Shown: positions 1 to 6,785, counted from the stretch's first letter. The stretch: DNA of 10,432 bases from Acidobacteriota bacterium (GCA_018268875.1 JAFDVT010000827.1:1-10432), one strand, 5' to 3'. The notes: generated from the sequence alone by a model not told the origin. Program-made: numbers and translations.

Positions 1-528
1 ATCGACCTCGACCCACTCGGGATGCCCGCGACCTTCCGCCGCCTCGGCAGCTGCCTTGATCCGCAGATGACTCTTGGCGTGCTGGGCCACTTCGATCACG
101 TCGCCGGGCTTGACGTTGTACGACGGAATGTTGACCCGCCGACCATTCACCGTGATGCCGTTGTGGCGGACCACCTGGCGCGCTTCCGTGCGGGACGCAC
201 CGAAGCCCATCCGGTAGACGACGTTGTCGAGACGGCCTTCCAGGAGCTGGAGCAGATTCTCGCCCGTGATGCCCTTGCGGCGGTCGGCTTCCTTGTACGT
301 ACGACGGAACTGGCGCTCGAGCACACCGTAGATCCGACGGACTTTCTGCTTCTCGCGCAGCTGGGTACCGTAGTCGGAAATCCTGGTGTTCTTCTGGCCG
401 TGCTGACCCGGGGCGTAGCTACGCCGTTCGATCGAACACTTGTCCGTGAAACACTTCTCGCCCTTGAGGAAGAGCTTCTCTCCCTCTCGCCGGCACTGGC
501 GGCATTTTGCATCGAGGTTTCTGGCCAT
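1..528 (-). CDS. rpsD: 30S ribosomal protein S4, zinc-type, C-terminus cut by window edge
   Basis: The first 176 codons of S4 are present and in frame to base 1; roughly 30 more residues should lie outside. S4 initiates 30S assembly at the 16S five-way junction and, in E. coli, represses the alpha operon. The start at 528 (MARNLDAKCRQCRREGEKLF) has AAGGAG at 536-541, 7 nt upstream. Four cysteines C9, C12, C26 and C31 form the CxxC-x13-CxxxxC zinc-knuckle of the C+ S4 type, lost in E. coli. Next come YAPGQHGQKNTRISDYGTQL, REKQKVRRIYGVLERQFRR and the S4 RNA-binding domain around 96-158 (GRLDNVVYRMGFGASRTEAR, VNGRRVNIPSYNVKPGD). Confidence 0.97.
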   Translation of the reverse strand, partial: MARNLDAKCRQCRREGEKLFLKGEKCFTDKCSIERRSYAPGQHGQKNTRISDYGTQLREKQKVRRIYGVLERQFRRTYKEADRRKGITGENLLQLLEGRLDNVVYRMGFGASRTEARQVVRHNGITVNGRRVNIPSYNVKPGDVIEVAQHAKSHLRIKAAAEAAEGRGHPEWVEVD

Positions 529-545
529 CGCTCAACTCCTTCCCT

Positions 546-935
546 TCAGATCCGACGCTTCTTCGGCGGCCGGCAGCCGTTGTGGGGAACGGGCGTCACA
601 TCCGCGATGCTCGTGATCTTGAAGCCGACGGCATTCAATGCGCGAACGGCAGACTCGCGACCCGGACCAGGGCCCTTGATGCGTACTTCGAGGTTCTTCA
701 CCCCGCATTCCTGAGCCGCCTTGCCGGCCGCTTCTGCAGCGACCTGCGCCGCGAAGGGCGTCGACTTGCGCGACCCCTTGAATCCTGCGCCACCCGAAGT
801 AGCCCAAGACAGGGCGTTACCCTGCCGGTCGGTGATCGTCACGATGGTGTTGTTGAAGGACGCATGAATGTGCGCAATGCCTTCCGCCACATTCTTCTTG
901 ACCTTCTTCCGCACCCGCGTTTGTGCCTTTGCCAT
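546..935 (-). CDS. rpsK: 30S ribosomal protein S11
   Basis: S11 of 129 residues, on the 30S platform where it forms part of the mRNA exit and E-site environment with S7 and S18. Signature stretches: RVRKKVKKNVAEGIAHIHAS, FNNTIVTITDRQGNALSWAT, SGGAGFKGSRKSTPFAAQVA, VRIKGPGPGRESAVRALN and the universal C-terminus DVTPVPHNGCRPPKKRRI (about 112-129). The ribosome-binding site is AAGGGA some 9 nt before the ATG, in a 35-bp gap after rpsM. The TGA stop is 17 bp before rpsD. Confidence 0.98.
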   Translation of the reverse strand: MAKAQTRVRKKVKKNVAEGIAHIHASFNNTIVTITDRQGNALSWATSGGAGFKGSRKSTPFAAQVAAEAAGKAAQECGVKNLEVRIKGPGPGRESAVRALNAVGFKITSIADVTPVPHNGCRPPKKRRI

Positions 936-970
936 TTGCGCGTGTCCCTTAGACTTTCAAACTGGATGCA

Positions 971-1336
971 TCACTTGCCGCCGGACCGCACGGCCTTGCG
1001 CGGACCCTTGCGGGTGCGTGCATTCGTGCGCGTCCGCTGCCCTCTGACCGGCAAGCCGCGGCGATGGCGAATGCCGCGGTAACAACCGAGATCCATGAGG
1101 CGCTTGATGCTCATCGATACTTCACGACGCAGATCACCCTCGACCGTGTATCTGCCCACTTGCTCCCGAACCCGATCCATCTCGGCATCGGAGAGTTCCT
1201 TGATCTTCGTCGTCGGCGCGATACCCGAATCGACGCAGATCTTCTTCGCACGTGTACGACCGATGCCGTAGATCGACGTCAGTGCGATCTCCGCGTGCTG
1301 ATGATTCGGGATGTTGACCCCTGCGATGCGTGCCAT
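971..1336 (-). CDS. rpsM: 30S ribosomal protein S13, first gene of the alpha segment
   Basis: S13 of 121 residues, in the 30S head, making bridges B1a/B1b to the 50S and touching the P-site tRNA through its basic C-terminal tail. MARIAGVNIPNHQHAEIALTSIYGIG opens with the helix-two-turn-helix-like domain (1-26, split family motif), followed by EGDLRREVSMSIKRLMDLG and the highly conserved YRGIRHRRGLPVRGQRTRTN (about 86-105), ending ARTRKGPRKAVRSGGK. It starts 50 bp after rpmJ with a weak ribosome-binding site and ends 35 bp before rpsK. Confidence 0.98.
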   Translation of the reverse strand: MARIAGVNIPNHQHAEIALTSIYGIGRTRAKKICVDSGIAPTTKIKELSDAEMDRVREQVGRYTVEGDLRREVSMSIKRLMDLGCYRGIRHRRGLPVRGQRTRTNARTRKGPRKAVRSGGK

Positions 1337-1386
1337 GCTTGAACCTGTTCGCCTGTTGCGTTCGTGTGGACTAGGTTTGCCGAAAA
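1337..1386. other. rpmJ-rpsM spacer, spc/alpha boundary (50 bp)
   Basis: In E. coli the alpha-operon leader with the S4-binding pseudoknot lies just before rpsM. Here only 50 bp separate rpmJ and rpsM. On the minus strand I see a modest AGG about 7 nt before the rpsM ATG and the short repeats CGAAC and ACAGG, each twice, but no convincing promoter, stable hairpin or pseudoknot. Confidence 0.5.
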
Positions 1387-1500
1387 TCAGCCTTGACGCT
1401 GCTTGTGGCGCGGATCCTCACAGATCACCCGCACCACCCGATTGCGTCGGATGATCTTGCATTTGCGGCAAATCTTCTTGACCGAAGCTTGAACTCTCAT
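1387..1500 (-). CDS. rpmJ: 50S ribosomal protein L36, zinc-binding form
   Basis: A 37-codon gene encoding L36, the smallest 50S protein, which binds 23S rRNA near the base of the stalk. The peptide begins MRVQASVKKICRKCKIIRR and ends EDPRHKQRQG. The zinc ligands C11, C14, C27 and H32 (CxxC...C-x4-H) are all present, so this is the zinc-dependent 37/38-residue type, not the longer cysteine-less paralogue made under zinc starvation in some proteobacteria. A good AGGAG lies 7 to 8 nt before the ATG. It sits 30 bp after infA and 50 bp before rpsM, the usual end of the spc operon. Confidence 0.97.
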   Translation of the reverse strand: MRVQASVKKICRKCKIIRRNRVVRVICEDPRHKQRQG

Positions 1501-1530
1501 GCGTCCTCTCCTGAACCTACGGCGCGCTGC

Positions 1531-1749
1531 TCACTTTGCCCGGAACACGATGCGCGCGCGCGACAGATCGTAGGGCGTAAGTTCCACTGTTACCTTGTCT
1601 CCGGGAAGAATCCGGATGTAGTGCATCCGCATCTTTCCGGAAATGTGTCCGAGCACGACATGCCCGTTCTCGAGTTTCACCCTGAAGGTGGCGTTCGGCA
1701 GGGTTTCGAGAATCTCGCCCTGCATCTGGATCGTGTCTTCCTTTGACAT
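1531..1749 (-). CDS. infA: Translation initiation factor IF-1
   Basis: IF-1 of 72 residues, an S1/OB-fold protein that occupies the 30S A site during initiation with IF-2 and IF-3. MSKEDTIQMQGEILETLPN, FRVKLENGHVVLGHISGKMR and the YIRILPGDKVTVELTPYDL block are unmistakable. The ATG at 1749 is chosen because MxKEDxIxMQG is the conserved N-terminus; an upstream open frame overlaps secY and is not family sequence. No clear Shine-Dalgarno precedes it (TAGAGCAAAAGCGC before the ATG), so it may depend on coupling to secY 11 bp upstream. Its place between secY and rpmJ is typical of betaproteobacteria and Gram-positives, unlike E. coli. Confidence 0.97.
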   Translation of the reverse strand: MSKEDTIQMQGEILETLPNATFRVKLENGHVVLGHISGKMRMHYIRILPGDKVTVELTPYDLSRARIVFRAK

Positions 1750-1760
1750 GCGCTTTTGCT

Positions 1761-3086
1761 CTATCGCGTCGGAAACGCGCCACCTTTGAAGTTCGCCTTT
1801 TTGAGCAGGCTCTCGTACTGGTGGGACATCATGTATGCCTGTACTTGCGCCATGAAATCCATGGTCACCACGACAATGATCAGCAAGCTCGTGCCGCCGA
1901 AGTAGAACGGCACGTTCCACTTCACGATCAGGAACTCCGGAAGCAGGCACACCACCGTGATGTAGAGGGCGCCGGCCAGCGTCAACCGCATGATGATTCT
2001 TTCGATATACCGCGCCGTCTGGTCGCCCGGTCTGATCCCGGGAACGAACGCACCACCTTTCTTCAGATTCTCGGCCGTCTCCTTCGGGTTGAACACGAGC
2101 GCCGTGTAGAAGAAACAGAAGAAGACGATCGCCGACGCATACAACAGGACGTAGACGGGCTGCCCCGGATGCAACGTCGCTCCGATGTCCTTCAGCCAGT
2201 TCATGTTCTCGCTGGAACCGAACCATCCGGCCAGTGTCGCGGGAAACAGGATGATGCTGGACGCGAAGATGGGAGGAATCACACCGGCCATGTTCAGCTT
2301 GAGCGGCAAGTGCGAACTCTGCCCGCCGTAGACCTTCCTTCCGACCTGCCGCTTCGCGTAATTCACCAGGATCTTCCGCTGGCCGCGCTCGACGAACACC
2401 ACAAGGGCTGTCACCAGCACTGCGATCACGAACAGAAACAGCACGACCGGAATCGAATACGAGCCCGTTCGCGTCAATTCGAGCGTCCCGCCGATGGCAC
2501 GGGGCAGACCCGCAGCGATGCCAGCGAAGATAATCAGCGAGATGCCATTCCCCACGCCACGTTCGGTGATCTGCTCACCCAGCCACATCAGGAACATCGT
2601 CCCGGTCACGAGCGTCGCAACCGTAGTCAGCCTGAAGAGCAGCCCAGGCTCGATTACCAGTCCGCGCTGGGATTCAAGCGCAATTGCGATCCCGAACCCC
2701 TGGAACGTCGCGAGCACCAGAGTTCCATATCGCGTGTACTGAGTGATCTTTCGCCGCCCGGCCTCACCTTCCTTCTTCAAGGACTCGAGTTGGGGCGAGA
2801 CCACCGTCAACAGCTGCATGATGATCGACGCCGAGATGTACGGCATGATCCCCAGCGCGAAGATCGTGAACCGGGAGAGCGCGCCACCCGAGAACATGTT
2901 GAACATGTCGAGGATGCCGCCCTGCTGGCTCTTGAACAATTCAGCCAGCTGCACGGGATCGATACCGGGGACGGGAACGTGTGCTCCGATCCGGTAGACG
3001 ATCAATGCCCCGAGCAGAAACGTGAGCCGGCGCTTCAAGTCGCCGAACTTCGCCCCGGCCCCACCCGCAGTCTTGTCAGTTGCCAA
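1761..3086 (-). CDS. secY: Preprotein translocase channel subunit SecY (TTG start)
   Basis: SecY of 441 residues, the inner-membrane pore of the Sec translocon with SecE/SecG, working with SecA and with ribosomes. Ten membrane helices can be placed by eye, starting with LTFLLGALIVYRIG (21-34). Family motifs: GDLKRR (15-20), periplasmic plug region after GIDP (41-70), EAGRRKITQYTRYGT (108-122), ERGVGNGISLIIFAG (175-189), cytoplasmic loop ERGQRKILVNYAKRQVGRK (233-251), NPKETAENLKKGGAFVPGIRPG (333-354; SecA/ribosome contact area) and C-terminal YESLLKKANFKG. The start codon is TTG: no ATG or GTG gives a proper N-terminus, and TTG yields MATDKT before KFGDLKRR, matching relatives in length. The ribosome-binding site is weak (ACGGAT). 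It follows rplO by 11 bp. Confidence 0.97.
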   Translation of the reverse strand: MATDKTAGGAGAKFGDLKRRLTFLLGALIVYRIGAHVPVPGIDPVQLAELFKSQQGGILDMFNMFSGGALSRFTIFALGIMPYISASIIMQLLTVVSPQLESLKKEGEAGRRKITQYTRYGTLVLATFQGFGIAIALESQRGLVIEPGLLFRLTTVATLVTGTMFLMWLGEQITERGVGNGISLIIFAGIAAGLPRAIGGTLELTRTGSYSIPVVLFLFVIAVLVTALVVFVERGQRKILVNYAKRQVGRKVYGGQSSHLPLKLNMAGVIPPIFASSIILFPATLAGWFGSSENMNWLKDIGATLHPGQPVYVLLYASAIVFFCFFYTALVFNPKETAENLKKGGAFVPGIRPGDQTARYIERIIMRLTLAGALYITVVCLLPEFLIVKWNVPFYFGGTSLLIIVVVTMDFMAQVQAYMMSHQYESLLKKANFKGGAFPTR

Positions 3087-3097
3087 CGTCGTATCCG

Positions 3098-3541
3098 TCA
3101 GGCGTCGACAATGCTGCCGCCCGCAGCTTCGATCGCGACCTTGGCTCCCTTCGTCACGCGGACGCCGGCAACTTTCACGGCACGCTCGATCGTCCCAGCC
3201 AGGATGATCTTGGCAGCGAGTGCATCACGCCGCACGATGCCGGCGGCCTTGAGTACGTCCAGGTCGACGGTGTCGACTTCAAGCGTCTGAAGGGCGGACA
3301 ACCGCACCTCGACCGTGTCGTCGCGCGTGAGCGAGATGAAGCCGCGCTTGGGCAGACGACGCTGCAGCGGCATCTGTCCGCCCTCGAAGCCGACCTTGTG
3401 GAAGCCGCCCGAACGGGACTTCTGACCGTTGTGCCCGCGACCGGCCGTCTTGCCCAGACCGCTGCCGATGCCGCGACCGACGCGACGCTTGCTGTGCTTC
3501 GCGCCATCCGCCGGCTTGATGTCATTCAGTTTCATGGTCAT
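3098..3541 (-). CDS. rplO: 50S ribosomal protein L15
   Basis: L15 of 147 residues (145 if the second ATG is used), a late 50S assembly protein with a long Gly/Arg-rich N-terminal extension threading into 23S rRNA. Visible: KLNDIKPADGAKHSKRRVGRG, then GIGSGLGKTAGRGHNGQKSRSGG (about 24-46), and GFEGGQMPLQRRLPKRGF (51-68), all diagnostic. The C-terminal half has the VEVRLSALQTLE and KAAGIVRRDALAAKIIL segments. Start choice: ATG at 3541 lies in TAATG with the rpmD stop and has AAGG 7 nt upstream; ATG at 3535 would give the more usual MKLN start, so the exact start is uncertain by two codons. Confidence 0.97.
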   Translation of the reverse strand: MTMKLNDIKPADGAKHSKRRVGRGIGSGLGKTAGRGHNGQKSRSGGFHKVGFEGGQMPLQRRLPKRGFISLTRDDTVEVRLSALQTLEVDTVDLDVLKAAGIVRRDALAAKIILAGTIERAVKVAGVRVTKGAKVAIEAAGGSIVDA

Positions 3542-3732
3542 TACTCAGCCTTCACCAGGTATGCAACCTTATGGATCATCCCGCGGACCGCAGGCGTGTC
3601 CTCGAGTTCGACCACGTGGTTGATGCGCCGGAGACCCAGGCCCCGAACGGTCGCGCGGTGCGACTCACGAGTCCCGATGACACTACGCACCAGCGTGACC
3701 TTCACTGTCTTCTTCGAATCGGTGGCAGCCAT
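3541..3732 (-). CDS. rpmD: 50S ribosomal protein L30
   Basis: L30 of 63 residues, the short bacterial form, a single alpha/beta domain binding 23S rRNA domains II and V. Recognised by KKTVKVTLVRSVIGTRESHR, ATVRGLGLRRINHVVELEDTP and RGMIHKVAYLV, all family typical. It starts only 3 bp after rpsE and its TAA stop shares one base with the rplO ATG (TAATG), indicating re-initiation. A few residues longer at the N-terminus (MAATDSKK) than E. coli L30, as is common in betaproteobacteria. Confidence 0.96.
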   Translation of the reverse strand: MAATDSKKTVKVTLVRSVIGTRESHRATVRGLGLRRINHVVELEDTPAVRGMIHKVAYLVKAE

Positions 3733-3735
3733 GAC

Positions 3736-4257
3736 TTACCCCAGGATCTCTTCGACCGTCTTGCCACGCTTCGCCGCGATTTCCGACGGCGTATTCATCG
3801 CGAGAAGGCAATTGATCGTCGCCCGGACGACGTTGTAAGGATTCGTCGAACCGATGCACTTCGCCAGCACGTTGGTGACCCCCATCACTTCGAAGATGGC
3901 CCGCATCGGACCGCCCGCGATGATCCCGGTACCTTCGGAGGCCGGTTGGATGAGAACGCGCGCCGCACCGTGCTCGCCCAGCACCGCATGCTGCAACGTG
4001 CCGTTCTTGAGACTGACCTTGACGAGCTTCCTCCTCGCTTCGTCCATCGCCTTCTGCACCGCGACCGGCACTTCACGGGCCTTGCCCTTGCCCATCCCGA
4101 TACCACCATCGCCATCACCGACGACAGTCAACGCCGCGAAGCCGAGAATCCGCCCGCCCTTGACGACCTTGGTGACTCGATTGACCGCAACCATCTTCTC
4201 GCGCAGACCATCGCCGCGATCGTCTTGGTTGGGCATATTCTTTGGATTTCTCGCCAT
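3736..4257 (-). CDS. rpsE: 30S ribosomal protein S5
   Basis: S5 of 173 residues, at the mRNA entry pore with S3 and S4, where ram-type accuracy changes and spectinomycin-resistance changes map in E. coli. The dsRBD-like N-terminal domain includes EKMVAVNRVTKVVKGGRILGF (split around residues 20-40; this is the spectinomycin loop and appears wild type) and VGDGDGGIGMGKGKAREVP. The C-terminal domain has GTGIIAGGPMRAIFEVMGV and GSTNPYNVVRATINCL. The ATG at 4257 has GAGGAG 9 nt upstream; a second ATG at residue 8 lacks such a site. The TAA stop is 3 bp from the rpmD start. Confidence 0.98.
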   Translation of the reverse strand: MARNPKNMPNQDDRGDGLREKMVAVNRVTKVVKGGRILGFAALTVVGDGDGGIGMGKGKAREVPVAVQKAMDEARRKLVKVSLKNGTLQHAVLGEHGAARVLIQPASEGTGIIAGGPMRAIFEVMGVTNVLAKCIGSTNPYNVVRATINCLLAMNTPSEIAAKRGKTVEEILG

Positions 4258-4270
4258 TGCGTCCGACTCC

Positions 4271-4627
4271 TCAGAACTGCAACCCGGCTTCGCGGGCGGC
4301 GTCGGCCAGGGCCTTGACCCGACCGTGATAGCTGAAACCGGATCGATCGAACGCGACCTTCGTCACGCCCTTCGCCTTCGCTCGTTCGGCAATGCGTTGC
4401 CCGACGAGCTTCGCGGCATCCACCGTGGATCCACGACCACCCGCAGCCCGCACTTCGCCCTCGACAGTAGAAGCAGACGCCAGCACATGGCTGCCGGTCG
4501 CATCGATCACCTGTGCGTAGATGTGCAAGTTCGAGCGGTACACCGACAGTCGCACCGCCTTCAACTCGGAGATCTTCGCTCTGGTCTGCCGCGCCCGCCG
4601 GAGGCGCGTTTCCTTCTTCGTCAACAT
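4271..4627 (-). CDS. rplR: 50S ribosomal protein L18
   Basis: L18 of 118 residues, which with L5 and L25 binds 5S rRNA and brings it into the central protuberance. The basic N-terminus MLTKKETRLRRARQTRAKI is followed by RLSVYRSNLHIYAQVID (about 26-42), LASASTVEGE, and the strongly conserved C-terminal FDRSGFSYHGRVKALADAAREAGLQF region (as blocks, about 93-118). It starts 14 bp after rplF. Its TGA stop overlaps the GAGGAG ribosome-binding site of rpsE. Confidence 0.97.
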   Translation of the reverse strand: MLTKKETRLRRARQTRAKISELKAVRLSVYRSNLHIYAQVIDATGSHVLASASTVEGEVRAAGGRGSTVDAAKLVGQRIAERAKAKGVTKVAFDRSGFSYHGRVKALADAAREAGLQF

Positions 4628-4641
4628 TTCCGCGCCCTCGC

Positions 4642-5175
4642 TTACTTCTTCTTGGTTTCCTTGATGACCACGACCTCGTTCGCGTAACGAACGCCCTTGC
4701 CCTTGTAGGGCTCGGGCGGGCGATATGCGCGGATTTCCGCGGCCACCTGCCCGACCATCTGCTTGCTCGTCCCCTTCAGGACGATCTCCGTCTGCGTGGG
4801 CGTCTCCGCCTTCACGCCTGCCGGCAACTTGTGCACGACCGGATGGGAAAATCCGAGCGTGAGGTTGACACCGTCACCCTGCGCTTGAGCGCGATAGCCC
4901 ACGCCCACCAAATTCAGTTTTCGCTCGAAACCCTTCGTCACACCGTGGACCATCTTGGCCACGAGCGCGCGCAGTGTTCCGGACATCGCCCCAGCGTGCT
5001 GCGAGTCGTTGGCCGCCCGAAACACCAGTTGATCGCCCTCGCGACTCACCAGGACATCGCCGGTCGTCGCCTGCACCAGGCCACCGAGCGGACCTTTGAT
5101 CGAAATCTGACCATCCCCGATCGTGACGTCCACGCCAGCGGGAACAGCTACCGGATACTTCGCAATGCGAGACAT
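4642..5175 (-). CDS. rplF: 50S ribosomal protein L6
   Basis: L6 of 177 residues with the duplicated alpha/beta fold of the family, located near the GTPase-associated centre at the base of the stalk. The start at 5175 gives MSRIAKYPVAVPAGVDV; upstream open frame overlaps rpsH and is not family sequence. Conserved pieces are the first-repeat IKGPLGGL, MVHGVTKGFERKLNLVGVGYRA in the linker region, LGFSHPVVHKLP and the second-repeat EIVLKGTSKQMVGQVAAEIR, then PPEPYKGKGVRY near the C-terminus. The end (ANEVVVIKETKKK) departs a little from the more basic tails of relatives. Confidence 0.97.
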   Translation of the reverse strand: MSRIAKYPVAVPAGVDVTIGDGQISIKGPLGGLVQATTGDVLVSREGDQLVFRAANDSQHAGAMSGTLRALVAKMVHGVTKGFERKLNLVGVGYRAQAQGDGVNLTLGFSHPVVHKLPAGVKAETPTQTEIVLKGTSKQMVGQVAAEIRAYRPPEPYKGKGVRYANEVVVIKETKKK

Positions 5176-5185
5176 GGTCGTTACC

Positions 5186-5581
5186 TCAAGCCACGATACA
5201 AAGGACTTCGCCGCCGATACCGCTCGCACGCGCCTTGCGATCCGTCATGACCCCCTGCGACGTCGAGACGATCGCGATCCCGAGACCATTCATGACCGGA
5301 GCGATGTCATTCGCACCCTTGTAGATCCGCAACCCCGGACGGCTGACTCGCTCGATCCGCTCGATGACCGGGCTGCCGGAGTAGTACTTCAGCGCGATTT
5401 CGAGAGTCGGCTTGCCGTCGTTGGAGTGCGTAGCAAACTCATCGATGTAACCCTCGTCCTTCAGAACGCGCGCGATGGCGCTCTTCAACTTGGACGCGGG
5501 CATGCTGACCGACGGCTTCTCGGCGGTCTGCGCGTTACGGATGCGGGTCAGCATATCCGCAATGGGATCGCTCATGCTCAT
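5186..5581 (-). CDS. rpsH: 30S ribosomal protein S8
   Basis: S8 of 131 residues, a primary 16S rRNA binder (helix 21) and, in E. coli, the translational repressor of the spc operon. Two in-frame ATGs are possible at 5581 and 5575. The first is preferred: an ideal AAGGAGG (5588-5594) lies 6 nt upstream of it but 12 nt from the second, and it gives MSMSDPIADMLTRIRN, like the E. coli MSMQDPIADM. The C-terminal signature GLGIAIVSTSQGVMTDRKAR and GGEVLCIVA are classic. Neighbours are rpsN (11 bp upstream) and rplF (10 bp downstream). Confidence 0.97.
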   Translation of the reverse strand: MSMSDPIADMLTRIRNAQTAEKPSVSMPASKLKSAIARVLKDEGYIDEFATHSNDGKPTLEIALKYYSGSPVIERIERVSRPGLRIYKGANDIAPVMNGLGIAIVSTSQGVMTDRKARASGIGGEVLCIVA

Positions 5582-5592
5582 ATCGATCCTCC

Positions 5593-5898
5593 TTACCAGC
5601 TGGCCTTGGTGAGGCCGGGAATCTCGCCTCGCATCGCAATCTCGCGCACCTTGTTCCGCGCAAGTCCGAATTTCCGGTAAAACCCACGCGGACGGCCGGT
5701 GAGCGCGCACCGATTGCGCAGGCGCACCGCACTCGCATTCCGCGGAAGCTTTTGCAGCGCATTGCGCGCAATCGCCTTGTCCTCTTCCGAAGCCTTGCCA
5801 TCGTCGATGATGGCCTTGAGTTCGGCACGCTTCGGCGCGAACTTCGCGACGAGAGCGCGGCGCTTCTCTTCTCTATTGATCAGAGCAGTCTTCGCCAT
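5593..5898 (-). CDS. rpsN: 30S ribosomal protein S14, zinc-free long form
   Basis: S14 of 101 residues, a late-binding 30S head protein. This is the long, cysteine-poor form: only one cysteine (Cys64 in RNRCALTGRPRGFYRKFGLAR) is present, not the CxxC...CxxC zinc ribbon of the 61-residue type. The N-terminal helical insertion (residues 1-50, MAKTALINREEKRRALV) and the C-terminal EIPGLTKASW are typical of proteobacterial S14. It lies between L5 and S8 as in E. coli. Its TAA stop overlaps the AAGGAGG ribosome-binding site of rpsH, which would link the two translations. Confidence 0.98.
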   Translation of the reverse strand: MAKTALINREEKRRALVAKFAPKRAELKAIIDDGKASEEDKAIARNALQKLPRNASAVRLRNRCALTGRPRGFYRKFGLARNKVREIAMRGEIPGLTKASW

Positions 5899-5906
5899 GA
5901 TTCTGT

Positions 5907-6446
5907 CTAGTTCCTGAAGGGGAAACGGAACGCCAGCAACAGCGCCTTCGCTTCGTCGTCCGTCTTGGCACTGGTGGTGAACGTGACATTCAGCCCGCGG
6001 AGCGCATCGACCTTGTCGTAGTCGATCTCCGGGAAAATGATCTGTTCCTTGATGCCCATGTTGAAGTTACCGCGACCGTCGAAACCACGCGGCGAGATTC
6101 CGCGGAAGTCGCGAACGCGCGGCAGCGCGATGGACACGAAGCGATCGAGGAATTCGTACATCTGCGAGCGACGGAGCGTGACCGTGCACCCGACCGGATA
6201 GCCCTGCCGGATCTTGAATCCTGCAATCGCCTTCCGTGCCTTGGTGATCACGGGCTTCTGGCCAGCGATCTTGGTCATGTCGCTGACGGCATGATCCATC
6301 ACCTTCTTGTCCGCCACCGCCTCACCGACGCCCATGTTCAGGACGATCTTCTCGATGCGCGGAACTTCCATTGCCGACCGGTACCCGAACTGCTTTACCA
6401 GTTGAGGCACGATGCTTTCGCGGTAGTACTGCTGCAGGCGCGTCAT
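5907..6446 (-). CDS. rplE: 50S ribosomal protein L5
   Basis: L5 of 179 residues, the standard length, which binds 5S rRNA and forms intersubunit bridge B1b with S13. Recognised by MTRLQQYYRESIVPQL, the PRIEKIVLNMGVGEA motif (about 29-43), KPVITKARKAIAGFKIRQG, VTLRRSQMYEFLDR, and DFRGISPRGFDGRGNFNMGIKEQ in the second half, ending in the KTDDEAKALLLAF block. The start at 6446 has a strong AAGGAGAGG a few bases upstream, overlapping the rplX TAA. The TAG stop lies 8 bp before rpsN. Confidence 0.98.
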   Translation of the reverse strand: MTRLQQYYRESIVPQLVKQFGYRSAMEVPRIEKIVLNMGVGEAVADKKVMDHAVSDMTKIAGQKPVITKARKAIAGFKIRQGYPVGCTVTLRRSQMYEFLDRFVSIALPRVRDFRGISPRGFDGRGNFNMGIKEQIIFPEIDYDKVDALRGLNVTFTTSAKTDDEAKALLLAFRFPFRN

Positions 6447-6455
6447 GTCCTCTCC

Positions 6456-6773
6456 TTACGCGTCGACCATCTCGCCGTTCGACTTGAAGAAGCGCACTTT
6501 CCGCCCGTCCTCAAGTACTCGAAACCCGACGCGATCGGCAGACTGCGTCACGGGATTCAAGATGGCCACGTTCGAGACATGAATCGATTTCTCGATTTCC
6601 ACAATTCCACCAGGCGCGTTGCGCATCGGGTTCGGACGCTGATGCTTCTTCACGCGATTCACACCCTCGACCACCACGCGCTGATCGCTCTCGACGAGGG
6701 CAACCGTACCGCGCTTGCCCTTGTCTTTTCCTGCGATCACGACGACGCTGTCGCCCTTTCGAATCTTCCGCAT
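6456..6773 (-). CDS. rplX: 50S ribosomal protein L24
   Basis: L24 of 105 residues, one of the two assembly-initiator proteins of the 50S subunit, binding the 5' end of 23S rRNA. The N-terminal KOW motif is clear: IRKGDSVVVIAGKDKGKRG (about 4-22). It is followed by VEGVNRVKKHQRP and the GGIVEIEKSIHVSNVAIL block typical of the family. It sits 12 bp after rplN and 9 bp before rplE. In E. coli the S8 translational repressor site lies at the rplX-rplE junction; I could not assign such a site here by eye. Confidence 0.97.
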   Translation of the reverse strand: MRKIRKGDSVVVIAGKDKGKRGTVALVESDQRVVVEGVNRVKKHQRPNPMRNAPGGIVEIEKSIHVSNVAILNPVTQSADRVGFRVLEDGRKVRFFKSNGEMVDA

Positions 6774-6785
6774 TTCCTCACTCCC

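Noticed and set aside
22..1082. Plus-strand open frames opposite rpsD, rpsK and rpsM
   Set aside because: They are complements of highly conserved ribosomal genes, with no ribosome-binding site or recognisable product.
1743..3290. Long plus-strand open frame (515 codons) opposite secY
   Set aside because: It is antisense to secY and parts of infA and rplO. Its translation is rich in His, Arg, Asp and Gln with no domain pattern, as expected for the complement of a GC-rich membrane protein gene.
3571..5680. Plus-strand open frames of 180-280 codons opposite rpsE, rplR, rplF and rpsH
   Set aside because: GC-rich coding DNA lacks stop codons on the opposite strand. The translations overlap each other in several frames and resemble no family.
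6400..6480. Possible S8 repressor site at the rplX-rplE junction
   Set aside because: Known from E. coli, but I could not fold a helix-21-like target with confidence by eye, so it is not claimed.
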